Positions 13,350-26,900 of a stretch of 64,000 nt of DNA are shown here, in pieces. The notes under the pieces are model-generated. The model did not search any database. It worked only from the letters and a program-made list of their open reading frames with translations, and was not told the origin of the DNA. The DNA comes from Luscinia megarhynchos (taxonomy: Eukaryota; Chordata; Aves; Passeriformes; Turdidae). The stretch is from the NCBI GenBank assembly GCA_034336665.1, contig CM067592.1, positions 50,113,783-50,177,782 of the forward strand. Direction: 5' to 3'. Position numbers and translations under genes: made by a program. Position 1 is the first letter of the stretch. Each line of letters opens with the position of its first letter.

Positions 13350-13412
13350 GGTCACAGGGTCTCATACGATTCAGGTTGGAAGGAAGCTCAGTAAGCTGGT
13401 CAGCTGGTCAAC
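13350..13412 (-). mobile_element. Possible CR1 3'-end scrap
   Basis: The string TCATACGATTCAGGTTGGAAGGAAGCTCAG resembles the reverse complement of a CR1 end (ATAGAATC..GGTTGGAAGGGACCT). It is too short and diverged to be sure. Confidence 0.22.
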
Positions 13413-14901
13413 CTTACTGTTCATCTTTTGGTGGTAGCCTTTGCTTGCCTTGGTGTTTGTCCATGTCTCCTTCTTTGGGCTTGGCTATGTCTCTGTGTTT
13501 ATGTCCGCAGCATCAATCAGTTAATCTGCCTAAGGGTCAGATGGTGCTCATATTTGACAAGGCACTGCAAGAAAATCCCCCCCAGTTGGATTTCTAGTTT
13601 TAAGCCCTAAGGGGCACATATTTCAGGAGAGAGGGGCTACCCCTTCAACAAGTGGGGGGTTTTCGAAGGGTTTCAGGAGAGGTGTAGAGAGGTGTTTCCA
13701 CCGTGAAGTGGAAGAGGGAAGGAGGAGGCAGAACAGCTGCAGCAGCTGGAGTTGCCAGGATCAGCTTGCCTAGCAACCCCCTTCCTAGGCGAGGGCATCT
13801 AATTCAGAAGCAACAGCAACATCAGAAGCAGCTCTGGCACTTGGTGAGCTGGGTGCACATTAGGGAGCATGGGAGCTGTCAAATCACCAGCTGTAGAGCT
13901 CCGAAGCCTCCTCAGTTTATTGGTAGGTCTACCTAGATCTGCTTACCAGAACTTATTCCTCTGATCTGTGCCTACAGAAAGAACTGTGTGTGGCTTATTA
14001 CAGTGAAACAGCCATTTATAATAGGCAGTTGATTTTTATTTTAGTAATGTAGAAAACATGAGTAATGGAAGATATATTGGAAAAATTTGTTGTGTCATTC
14101 TATTTTATTCCATTCACGTTGTGTTGTGATAAGCAATTGCATAATACAGTAGATTATTATGCTTTAATAATGTATAGAAAAACAGTACCAGATTTTAGGA
14201 GTAGAAACTATTGTCTTTTACTAGAAATAGAATAAGCCCAGAGTGCATTATCACAGAGTACTCTGATATGTTCATACACACCCTAAAGTGTATTTTTAAT
14301 ACATGATTAATATAATCTGTTATAATGTGTTATATCTACATATATAATGTATACTTTATTGTTGTTGTAATTCAAGCTGTATGCTATTATGATGCTGTAT
14401 TCTACCTATAATAGGCTTATGTAATCCTTCTTTTATGTGTCATTGTGTATATTAACATTCATATGGTTAAAAGTTGTATTGTGCTATTACAAGTATCAAA
14501 AATTTATTCATTCGAAGATTTTAGGCATAAAAGATTAAAGGAAACTCAGCAGTTTGGAGTGGGGGGAGTGCAGTTCTAAAAGCAAAGAAAAATCTATTAA
14601 AATAAACTGTCTCTCTGTGTATGGTCCTGGAATGACCTGCTCTTTGTAAAGAACGATTTTAGAAGATAAAGGTTAGTTAAGTCCCCTAACTCTTTCATAC
14701 CAGTTTCTAGACAGTCAATATAACATACTGGTTGTGTTTGTATGGAATTACTGGGTTTTTTTTCCTATAGGAGTTGGATAGGTCAAATTATGCCAGCCTG
14801 TGTTTTTATGTTTCTGCATTTGTTTGATTTCTGTAGAACGATTATCTTTTCCTCTTCTCACACTGTCTTTTTTTTTTTTTTTTGTTTTTCCTTTCTGTCA
14901 G

Positions 14902-14998
14902 GTGATGTTAGTGGAGGGGTGGCATGATTTAGATAACAAAGACTATGACTGTTGGCCCCTGGAAAAGCCAGATGAGTATAACATGCTGGACTGCGGAG
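14902..14998 (+). CDS. Cyclase exon 1 of those seen: membrane-distal ectodomain
   Basis: Encodes residues 1-33, reading [18 protein letters not shown] at the start. The acceptor is strong: a run of 16 T at 14868-14883 followed by TTTCTGTCAG. The donor is GAG|GTGAGT, and the exon ends one base into a codon that exon 2 completes as glycine. It holds two cysteines (17, 31). The exon begins in phase 0, so a preceding exon should end on a whole codon. The ATG at 14905 is in frame, but starting there would give no signal peptide, so it is unlikely to be the initiator. Confidence 0.82.
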
Positions 14999-17900
14999 GT
15001 GAGTGAGTCATAAAGATGGTATCTTACTTGGGGAATGACTGAAACCCCAAAATTGAAGTATTCATAATAATAGTTTACTTATGACATATGTTATCCATGG
15101 AGAAATGTATCGAAACCAGTGACAACCTCTCTTCCTAGAGAAATAAGCAAAATAATACAACTAAAAGATACTTCAGAATAATTATTTGTCCATTATATGT
15201 TGTTGCAACAGAAAAAGTAATAACAACAGCTGTATCCATTTGCCCAGAGAGAAACTGAAAACATTTTCTTTTTCATTAGAAAACCAAATGGAACTTAATC
15301 CTAACAAAGCATAGAGACAGTGCTGCATTGTATCAAATCTGCTTGCTGAAACCTACAGTGTCAGTTCGAAAGTGTACTGTGCTTAGTAAGCAAATCCCTG
15401 AGTCTATGTCATGCTTTTCCACCTTGCTCAAAACTGTTCCATGAGTACCTAAAAAAACCCTCAGCCCTTTCTTGGGGATTTTCAAAACCTGACTAGACAC
15501 AGGCTAGAGAAATATCCTTGAGATGACCCTGCCTTGAGCAACACAGGCTTGGACTGAATGGTTTCTATACGTGCCTTCCAAATTCAACTCTTTTGTGATC
15601 TTATGGCTCTATAATAAATAAATAACTGGTGTGAAGGAACACTTTGTTTATGTTGTGAAAGGTAGGCCCAGAGGCAATAGTTCAATAGGGTTTTTAGAAA
15701 AAAACCCCAAGAAACGTCAGAAGATGATTCTAATAAAATACTCCAGGAAATATACTGCTGTGTCACACTCTTGTTCAATGTTACAGTTAAACATTCTCCA
15801 ATTAATTCTGTTGGAACAATGAAGTTCAAAGACTTTCTAGATCATTTCAACTTTTATCCCTGTATGAATTTACTATTGATTTAACATTGAAAAACACTGT
15901 TTAGCTCTACAGATGCTTTGTTTAAAGCTATTTTTGCTAAGTGCAAGGGAAACTATCATGAGTAGGTTGCTTAATTAATGTATACCCATTACAATCAGTT
16001 TTAGAATGGACTTCAAGCTCTATCCTGCCTTTCTTTTTAGGTTTTCTTTGCCATTTTATGGGCATTGCTAGAAGCAAAGCAAAACACATGTGCTGTAACT
16101 TCATTGCTGTGGAATTAACAAAAGATCTTCAAAGCTTTTATATGTGGGAGTAACTGTCATTGAAAGAAGAGTTTGGTTTACCTTTGTGAGACCTTTATAA
16201 GGAAGTAAAAAATAATTTAACTGAAATTTGTGCTGACCTTTTGTCTTCATTCTCACATGTTCTTTGAAGCTCAATGCTCTTACCTTTTAGTAGAAATCAC
16301 ACTAGCTTTTTTTTTAATCTTTGAATTATAGTTTTTCACTTAGTGTTAGCAATTAAAATGAGTTTTTACTTTTCAAGGGAGACTGGAAATAAAGAGGTTA
16401 TTTTACAATTTACCTAGTTAAATCTGAGAGTAAATTAGGGGGAAAATTGTGGTTTCAGTACAGTGCAAGTGAAGAACATCCTTGTTAAAACAAGTATGAG
16501 TAAGAGAAGAGGTCATAACCAAACAACAAGAACAAAAAAAAAAGAGACCTCTTGTAAGGCAGGTTTACCAGTCCTCTGCAGAAGGAATTTAATACTTCCT
16601 GACAAACTGAATTACATAGTTGCATTATGTAAGTATTTGATGTGGTGCAAATTAAAACCTTCATCCAACAATAGACAAAAAGGTAGGTGAGTGCAGTGGG
16701 AAGATTTTGGTGGTGTTAACTTTATGGATTTAAAACTTTTCCCAACTTTTATCTCACTTCATTATCAGGCCCAGAGGAGGGAATATGTAGTCCCAGGGGC
16801 AAGAGACATGATGGGGATAAGTCATCTTTCCCAGTTAAAATTGTGAAAATGGAAATGAGAGATGTTTGATAGCACTCCTTCCACTGTCCTCTGTTCTAGA
16901 TGCCATATGATTCTATAACATGAGAATGCATTCTTAAATATATAATTATTAGTATATATAATTTATGCTTCATGAGTTTAAGGGTTTTGACAGAATTTTG
17001 TGTGTAGTTGAGTTGTCTGTTCCTCTTCCATAATAAGATGTGTCTCAGTGAAAGCAGCTGAGAATGAAGAGCAATATTGCCTGATCAAAAGATGAAATCA
17101 AATATACCAGAACAAGCATCAACACCATATACTGGAAATGAAGTCAGTTTACGTAAGATGAGCAGGTTTTTTGTTGCGTTTCTCCAACTTCTTGATCTCT
17201 TCTTCAATTAATGTGCATTTATGTTTACCAGTACAGCCACTAAAATGCATGACTCTTTTTGGCTCATAAAAATTGGAGACTACTCAGTGGGTTACTGAGA
17301 GGGTTGTGAAGCACTGCAACAGGCTGCCCAGAGAAGCTGAGAGTGCCCCATCCCTGAAAGTGTTCAAAGCCAGGTTTGGTGGGGTTTTGAGCAACTTGGT
17401 CTATTGGAAGGTGTCCCAACCCATGGCAGGGGAGGAGGAACTGGATCATCTTTAAGGTACCTTCCAACCCAAACCACTCTATGATCCTATGAATAGATGA
17501 AAATCACTACAGAGAAAGTTTTACATTTGTATGTATCTTTTAAGTATGTATACTTTTTAAAAAGTGTAGCAAATATTCTGACCCATGACTGTGCTGTTTC
17601 TAGGACTGGAGATGACATGGGTACAAAGGCCTCCAGAAAAGGCTGTGAGTGGGGAATCCTTCAACGTCACCTATTCAGTCTTTGCTTCAGACAGTTTTTA
17701 TCAATATGCTGTCCAAAATGGAATCCTTTCCCACAGGTATTACTTCTTATTAAAATACTGTCATGATCCTATGAGGATTTTGTGTGTAAATATTCTGTGG
17801 TTTAATTGGAGCAGACCCTCTGGGGCTCTTCATTAATTCCTTCCATCTTTGAGATCTCTCATAGCTCCGTTTGCCCTGCTCTTTTTCCCTTTGCTCTCAG

Positions 17901-20900
17901 ACCAGCCATCATGGCATGTTTACCTGCTAGGTCAGAGGCAGGGCACATGACCACTGTCACAGTGCAACTCTGAACATCACTTTTGCCTTCTCTACACATT
18001 GAGTTTATAGCTGAAGTTTAAGCATGAGTCACAGGCTTTCTGTATCTTGCACTCATTTCAGTCATAAGTATGAATCAAGTGCACAACATGGATTTGACAA
18101 AGGGCTCCTCCAGCCCTGAATCCATTTAATTCAGTGGTCAACATTGCTTGATTTCTGTGGAATTAAAATCACTTCAAAAGCTTATATGTCAGCTCACACA
18201 CTGTGTTGGGGACTGTGGACATCAGCAGTAGAGAGTATGTAGGGATGCAACTCCAGATCTACAGATCTAGATCTATAAGTCCAGGGGCAATGCACTCTGA
18301 TTTTACACTTTTGTCTGTAAGTAGCAATTCTCCATCTCTTCAGAGGAACGTTTAGGACAGAGGATGGAGCCCCAGTTTCTGTGCTGTTTTGTAAGAGATG
18401 TTTAGGAACATTTTTCTCTGCATAAGTGTTCATATTGCAAAGTTCAATTTATAAAAGCTTTTATCTGGAGTTATTTTATGTCATACTGAAAGATGATCCA
18501 TAATCTATTTGCAACAGCAAAAATTTGATTTTTTTTGTCATCTATGTAATATGTTTAAAAACTACTTAAAATTTGTTTATCACCTTTCCTGAAATGTATG
18601 GCTACTAATAGTTCTGATAACTTCACCATGAAGCAAGTTTTTTCACTGCTTGGCATGAATCTGATTTTTCTAGTCCTGTCTTGGAGACCCAGTCCCTCAA
18701 ATCAGTAAGGATTTTATAAAAGTCTGCTTTTTGTGTATGCTTGAACATAGAGACAGGTGGCAAATATTTTCTAAAAAGAGGGGCAAATCTATGCTGCCAT
18801 TTTTCAAAAGGATCAAATTTGCATCTCATTTTGACTAGGTTATCTGGTTAACTAACACTAAAGGTTACAGTGGGTGACCCAGATATACCAGAGGCTGGCA
18901 AGTCTCATTATGGTCATCAGTGTAATTGGGTGAAGTTATTGAATAAAAGTTATTGAATATGATGAAGTTATTGAATAAAAAACACAGACTACCAGGTACA
19001 TTTTGAAAAGGAGCCCTAAAGAAAAGTCCATTATGGAATTAGATGCCAACTTAATTAAGTATTTTTCTAATAGTGTCTTTTTCTGTGCTAGATGAAGAAG
19101 TGCAAGTAATGTCACCCGGTCAGACTGGAAAGAGAAGTGGAGGTGGGTCTCTGCTTGCAGCAGAGAATCTGCTAGAAGTTCCTAGTGCATGGCAGTAGGC
19201 AGAGTTCCAGTTGACAACAATCTCCAGTGCTCTAGGAGCATTTCAACCAGAAGACAAATAAAAGAAAGAAATGGTTAAACAGTACTTATTTCACTGCATG
19301 TGTTTTTGCTGCCAATTTCTTTGTGCAGGATAAAGAACAAGCTGTCATGTGTTTGTTGAAACTTTTGTGGATGAGGAATGAAGTTTTGTCTCTCTCCTGC
19401 TTGCTTAGCAATGTTACTGCTGCAAAGGAATTCTGTGAAGAGCATGAATGTCCTGTCAGATGGAAAGATGCAAATGGGGACAACTGCTGTGTCTACCATG
19501 CCAACATTCATTCCTGCCCTTTGGCCTTCATGGTTAGTGTGATGGTGCTGGACGACACATCATTGTAATAAGCAGGTTCAAGTTTGTGAAGTACTTCTGT
19601 GATTACAATTAGACCAAATTTATATAGTTCACTATATATTCACAAATTATGGTTCATTAAAACCACTGTGGTAATGTCTGTCAGTTTTAGAGTTTCTTTT
19701 GTAATGGATGCTGAGGCTGCAAGGCAATATTCAGAATCTCTCATTAGTGGGACCGTTTCATCCATGTGAGTTTACCTGATTTGGACCACTGTGCAGCCAA
19801 CAGAGAAAGAAAAACAGATCACTGAATTCTAAAACAAGCAGGGCAATTTGACATTTGTAGGTATTCCAGTCTCTGTTTTGTAGAGAGACTGTGAATAATT
19901 TGCTTGATTTACTGGAGTTGAGGGGGGTGAGTGTCACTGTCTATGACTTGTAGAACTTGAGCTTCAGGACTTGTGTCCTGAGATGGAGTGATTTTTCTTC
20001 ATTGTATCAGAGCAATGAAAGGAATCCGAATACAAGATAGCGAAATTTGTTCATGGTGTGAATGCAAGATCCATTTTTAGCCTGTTGGCTTAGTCTGTCC
20101 CTCTTTGAATGACTATTTAAAAGTTCTGATCCTAAAAATATGGTTTGGAACACCTTTATTTATTTTTTTTTTCATCTGTGAGGTAAGCCTTACGCTGCAT
20201 AAGAACTTCCATGCAGCTGCCCAGTTTTCTAGTTAATCTCCCTTCTGGAAATGTGACACATTCTTCATGACCAAAGGTGATGTAACAGGAAGCCCAGCCT
20301 ACACATCTTGCAGCTCTTTCGTGTACCCTTCTGTGGGAAGGTCCAATGACTCCACAACTGCTCTAGTTTGCTTCTTGGCAGTCTGTTCTTAAGGACTTGC
20401 TTTGTTAATGATTCCCTGAAAGCCTTTGATGGCACCAGGACTTTGATTTAAAAGAGTAATCCCTGCTGGAACATGACATCAAAATTTTTGTCTAGAACCA
20501 TAGTAAAAAACTTAAATATCCCACTGGTGTGGTGACCTCTATTATTTCTATTTCCACGATTAGTTCTTCATGGAATTATGGTGTGGAAATGGCAAAAGCA
20601 TGTTCACCAACATGCATAATTTGGTTTCTTCACAATACTCAAAATATTTGAGTTTCTGCTTAAAGGAAGTCTGAGCTATTTGACTGCCACAGTTGAATCA
20701 CTGCATAAGATTGAACATACACTTCAAAGTAAGTTTTTTCCAATTGTTTGAGAAGAGTTTGGGTTTTCATTGTTTTATTTTTCCAGTGTCATGTGTTCTA
20801 AAATATATTCTTTTGGTTAATGTTCTCCATTCCATTTGACTTGGTTTATTACTTACAGTTCTTTGAAAGAAGTGTCTGAGGAACTAGCTGGAGTTAGGAG

Positions 20901-23900
20901 ACAGACTTAGTCCCTTCAAGTAAACAAAAAACTACAAGATCTTTGGACAGCCAAAATTAATCCTCTGTGTTTGCTGTTGTAGGATGTTTACATCTTAATA
21001 GCTTTATTAAGGAATGCTCTGCAAACAGGCCCTGAAGCAGTGCCTCCCTCATTAAAGAAAAAAGAAAAAAAACTGCTGTATAGAAAGTGACACTTCAGTA
21101 AAACCCCTTGAGAAAAATATTTCTGGTTCTAGCACAGCAAATCCAGAGAAGTGAACCAGCTCTATAAGATCACTCATTCCATGAGTACACTGCTGAGGCT
21201 CATGTTTTAGGAAATAACAATACACGTGGCATCTTAATTGAATATAGGAACTATTGCTTCTCTGTTGTTTTGTCACAGAACAGTGTGGCTTGTGCTGTGA
21301 CATTTTGATAGTTTTAGTTATAAAATAGAACTTGATTTGCTGTTAGAGAACATAAGTAATTTTAAGAAAGTAAAAGAGGAGGAGCTAGGACTTTCATTGT
21401 GTTTTGGTATACTGACATAACCAATATATCTACTAAAGGCTAAAGGAGGAATATGTGGTCCATGGATCCCAGATGATGGTCAGATATTTACTCACACTTT
21501 GTCTACTGCTGGCAAAATGAGCCAAAGAAACTGGACTGCCAAGGTAAAGTATATTTATTGCATATAGGATTTTACCTGATTTGCTCTTTTTGGAGCTTAC
21601 TTGCTAGTAATTTAATGCAGTTCATGAGCATGTTCCCTATTTCGTTGTATGTATGTGCTATTGTCTAAACTATGCATATGGATGAGAACTATCAATTCCT
21701 AACTGACTTGGAAGTATCACCTTTACAACTTAGTTAGTTAGTTAGTGGATTTTGAAAAAAATGCACAAATTCTTCTGAAGGATACCCCAGCTGGTCAGTT
21801 CTTCTTATAAATGCCTACTGTATGCAAGTGAGGTTTTGATGCTTGCTGTTCTTTTTTACTTGTTTCACAGGTTGTTTTAGTTCACGTGGGTGTGACTTCT
21901 CTCATTGCACACATCAGAGTTGGGAGAATCCAAGCTGCTCTGGAAGCAAAAACCACAGTCCTTCCTGCAGTAGGTATGATATAAAATGAAAGTGTGAGGT
22001 AATAATTTATTGACTGTAAATCTCAATGCTTTTATCATTCATGCAAGTTACCAAGAGTAAAAGCGACTCCTACCCCAGCCTACCTTTGAAAAGGCACAAA
22101 TGTCTTCCTGAAATTCTTCTTCACATAACACTAAAGTCTGAAAAGTGTTTGAGCTTCTAACAGTTGTATCAATCTAGAACAGTAGAAAGCCCCTCTTGTC
22201 AAATAAGTAAAGTCAAATATCATGACCAATGGCTCCAGGTACTACAAGGCTTGTCTGCAGTTCATAGGAATGTGAGAATATTCCTCCAGCTAGTGTTCTG
22301 AGGATCTGGACACTTTTCCTCTGAAGGGGTGCAGACTAGTCTTAAACATATTGGGAAGGTAGAAATCCATATTGGTTCCCTTGTTCACATTAAAAATTGC
22401 TCCCAAGGGCATCAGTCTTTCATTCTCTTTAGTATACCTGTGCGAAGGGAAGCAGAAATAACTGTAGCAATTCTCTTAGAGATGTAAAATTTTAAAAGTG
22501 GACTTGTTTAGTAAATTAAACACACAACCTGAAGAAAATTATTGGCCAAAACAAAGTGTCATCACTATACTCTTGTTAGCTGCTCTTCTGGAAGTCTGAG
22601 AATATATTTTGCAATATTATGGAAAAAAAGAAAAAGAAACATAAAGCAACTCCAGTGTGAATAGAAGTATTTATCTATAGAATTTTCTACTCATTTCAAA
22701 ACAACTGCAGCTGAATTTTCCAGGAAACTTACAATATATCAGAGAAGAAATTTTAAAAAATGCAGCTCTACCTCTGAGACAGAAAGTGACTTCTGTTATT
22801 ATCTTGGTATTATACTGGAATTAATGAGGCTGAAACAGAATTATTACTGAGCAGTGGAAATTTTTTTAGTTTTTTTATTAAAAAAATTATATAATGATAG
22901 AATAATACCTTCAGCTCACCTCTCAAGTCTGAAGTACAGCATGATATTAGTTTAGTCAGAGAGGTAAAATTGAAAGACCATTCAAGACATGGGAGAAGGA
23001 CATTTGTTATTTAAGACTTTTGTTTTAAATTACATCTAATATTGCTGATAATTTATATAAGACCTTGTAGTAAAGTAAAGGAAATACTTGAAGTGTGGGT
23101 TGCAAGATTTCTTTCTGCAGTCCCCAGTGTGTTCTGCTGCTTCTGCTGCTGAGAAAGGGTCCCTGGCTTCTGGGGATCACAAGTGCTGTATTAATACAAA
23201 GAATGCAAAAGAAAATACTGGCCTTGAAGAACTTTGAGGTTCAGAAAAAAAGCATGGATAATGAGAAACACAATAGTGATGAAGTGATTTATATACAAAA
23301 CATGTCAAAGCCTCAGATGTAATTAACATTTAACCTGATCAAAGAGAACCTGTGTTACTTCAGAGCTTCATATTGTTCTTTAAGTTGCTGGGATGGTATC
23401 TCTGAATTCTTCAAAATTTATTCTCTCTGGGACTCTGAGGTTTCCCAGGTCAAGAACCACATGTTTAAATCTGAATACAATCTTGTGGATGGATGAAACT
23501 GCCTTAAATTTTTCTGATGTGTGTTTTGTTTTCTAATCAGTCTGTGGAGATGGCTTTTGTGAGGAAGAAGAAGGCTGCTCTATCTGTCCAGCAGACTGTG
23601 GGGAATGCCCTCTTTCTCTTGATGTTAGGATAGCAATTGCCTTACCAATATGTTTAGTCTGCACTGGCTTTATTTTGACAGTCATTGTAAGTACCTGTTC
23701 TCTACTATTTTATTTCCTTTCTCTTCCATGATTTTATTAGAGTGGAGCTCTCCCTTAGTAGAGGGAGTGATTTTCTTCTGCCTCCAGCAACTGTGTGCTA
23801 TGGAAAAGAGCAGAAAGAAGGGAAACAACTTTTAAATCTTCCTTACGAGGGAAGGCACATTGTACTAGGGATTTTCATCCTGTAAGTGAGAAGACTGAGA

Positions 23901-26900
23901 TGGAATGTAACAGGGGGATGGGTAGATTATGGTAAAGGAAAAAAAAGATTTTCTACAACATGAGGAGTAGGGGATGCCAATAAAGTAAGAGTATTTTTCA
24001 GTCACAATAAACTCTATTATGAAGTTAAAGGCTTCAAAACCCTGTGGAGGCCAGAATTATAAAAGATTTCAAGAACAAATTAGGTAAATTCATTAAGGGA
24101 CTGTCTCCACAAGAGGCCACTAAATCTCAGAGTCCAAACAGAACTTTAAAAGCAAAACATTCAAATTGGGATATTCTCAAAAGAATCATGGGGAGAGGAT
24201 AATTTATTTTTTTTCTCTTTTGGTCAGTTGATTTTTTTAATAGGTTCATTTTCTTAGTGTAAGAATCAGCTTGGTTCAGTTCAAAGTCATTAATTTTGCA
24301 TAATAGTTATCAATTATTATAGCAGGCTCATGAAGGAAAAACCAAAAGGGAATGAGGAGAGAGGAGTGTATCAATATTGGTGAAGTAGTTTTGGATGTCT
24401 TTGAATGAAAATGTCTGTATAAAGAGAGAATGATATTATGGTTTATTCCTTAAGAGAGCTTTTGGGAAAGAGGATCTACATTTCTTATGTGTCTGCATCT
24501 TGAAAAAAATGCATTTGTGAGTTTCATAGCAGAGATTTAGCAGGTGAATATGACAGTATTAGAGTCATTGTATTGACTATGTTCATAATGGTAATTTATT
24601 CAGACTTTGGCCCATGTATCCTGTAAAACTACAGGGATTGCCTCAGGGATTCCTTCTCTTTCCATCTGATACTGCAATTGCAGTGAGCATCTGAGGTAGG
24701 CAGCTTCACAGAGAGGGAGTGAGTAGGAGAAAGCTGATGGCCCACAATTTGAGGCTCTAAGGGAGTCCTGAATCATGTTATATTTGTTTGTCTTTCTGTG
24801 CCTCACTGGGTGACTTTGTGAGTTAGGAACAGAAGCCCTCTTGAAAGCTAATTGAGCATTCATAATCCACAAGGAAGTTGTGACAATGGCTGTAGCAACT
24901 GTCCAGTAAAACCACAGGAGTTGATAGAAATATGCAATTGGACAGAAAAGAAGTTTAGATAGTTTTAGATAACTGGCTTTTTAGAAAGAGCGATGGGGAT
25001 TCTTTTTCTTGCATATGTTTATTTAAAGTTCTTACAGCAAAATTAATCTATTATTTCTGCTGTTTCTCTGTAGGTTTGAAGTAGTTTGGTTTTTTTCCTT
25101 TTTTCATTTCTATAGACATATTCCTGCTAACTTCTTCAGTAGCAGCATCATGAGGTTTTTAAGTTTTATCGGTTTTACTGTAATAAGATAGGAAAGGTTA
25201 ATTTATCTAATTCAGGAATTGATATAATGTAAAAGGAACCATCTGGGAAACTAATGCCTTCTTTAATGCTTTGAGTAGCAGAAAGGATTCCTATAATATT
25301 AGTGTCACAGGAAGCAAGCCTAGTATTCACTTCTTGCTATCACATCTTTGTACAGTCACACCTTTGCAAGATAAAATGTAGGTTTCTTGCCTCAGAAGCC
25401 TTTTGAAATAAATGGGATGACTTAATTTTGATTCAGTGAGCTCTGTATTTCTCCCCATTTCAACCAATATATCAACACAATCTACACAACCTGTTCCTTG
25501 TCCATTATCTGGGCTTTTGTTACCTGTTTTAATGAATGCATCAGTCCTAATATTAAATTTCGCACTAAAAAATGGTATAATGATGGTAAAATGCTGCTTT
25601 GATTTGACATTTTGACATCAACTGCAGTCATAACAACTGCATAATTTTATCTCTTTTGAAAACATGTATTTATACTTTGCAAATGTTAGCTTTGTATGCC
25701 AGTTCTACCAAAAATCAACTATTAGCTCAATGCCTTCTTTACAAAGTAGCCACAGAATCCCTACCTAATATTCTTTATGACAGAGTATTTGACATAATAT
25801 GGCCTAATTTGTAGGACATGGGCTAATTCTCTTCCAAGACAAAAGATACATTGCTCCTTTTCTCGGGATTGGGATGAAGTGTGTTCTTGTCATGTACTTC
25901 CATAATATAGGGCACTTCCATGAGATGACATGATGCAAACCCTTCATCTGTTGTCCAGGATGAAATGTAAATGCATAAATGTTGACAATAATGGAGAGTC
26001 TGTAGACAATGCAAAATAGGACACGTAATTAGTTCTGGAATATAGCCTGTACAATTTTTAATGTATTTATTAGATGCTGTTTTCTTCTAAGCCTGTTATT
26101 AATGCTCCTGGTTCTAAAGTTACTGTAAGATATATGTTGGATGTTTACACTTCAGATTTAGTTTGGATACTTTTAAATTCTCATATTTCATAAAAATAAT
26201 CTCTGATTCAATTCCTGCAAAGACAGGAGGGTTACATTAGAAGAATTTTTTTTTATTTACTTTTGTAGTGGTTTCAATATCAGAAGCAAAAGATGCTTTG
26301 GGATGAAAGCTGGATTATAGACTTCACCAGCATCAAACAAGGTTAGTAACTTGTGATTTTGAAACTGTGATCAGTTTCCTTAATAATTTTGAGAAATAAT
26401 CTCAATTATATTGTTCATATTTTAAGGGTATTGCAAAAAGTGAAGCCATTTTTGAAATATGTATCCAATATTTCATCCCTGTAACTTCTGTGCGGTGCAC
26501 ACTCATATTTTTGTTTATCAAAACTTTAGATGAAGAAGTTATTTCAAATAGTTTCCTTCTTTTTTTTATGTTGATTTGTTAATTGAAAAAGACAAGCCTA
26601 CCCCAAAATAAACAGATAAACTCTGGAATTGGATGAAATAAATTACAATTGCTTCAGTGGATATACCTTTCTGTATCATTCATCCCATTAAGTTTCCCTG
26701 GAATTGCACAAATATATTGAGGTATATAGCACTATCTTAACTTCTCTCAGTGTATGCTGTCTGTGGCAGACTTGCTGCAAAAAGTAATTAATTTTGGCCA
26801 GAGGTTTGGAGGGGTTTTTGCTGTTTTATCTTCTGGTTATAAAATATTATTTAATTTGTTCTAATTAAACAAGTTAAGAATAAATTCAGATGTTATTATA

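Larger units (their letters stand above)
11480..14867. other. Stretch between first CpG island and first recognised cyclase exon
   Basis: This is probably intronic or upstream DNA of the cyclase gene. I looked for a signal-peptide exon ending in phase 0 and found none convincing. A locally GC-richer patch at about 13590-13930 includes a frame read at 13703-13936, with a donor-like CACTTG|GTGAGC in phase 0 at 13843. That frame has no ATG start and no hydrophobic signal. Confidence 0.5.

Noticed and set aside
13262..13597. 111-codon frame starting ATG, considered as a possible first cyclase exon
   Set aside because: It has no N-terminal hydrophobic signal and no donor in the required phase, and it overlaps a probable CR1 scrap.
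14800..14901. In-frame hydrophobic extension upstream of cyclase exon 1 that could pass as a signal peptide
   Set aside because: It is the polypyrimidine tract of the splice acceptor translated; it has no ATG and is preceded by an in-frame stop at 14779.
16860..16925. Possible CR1 tail (CATATGATTCTATAAC)
   Set aside because: Only one short octamer-like string is present, with no upstream CR1 text clear enough to call.
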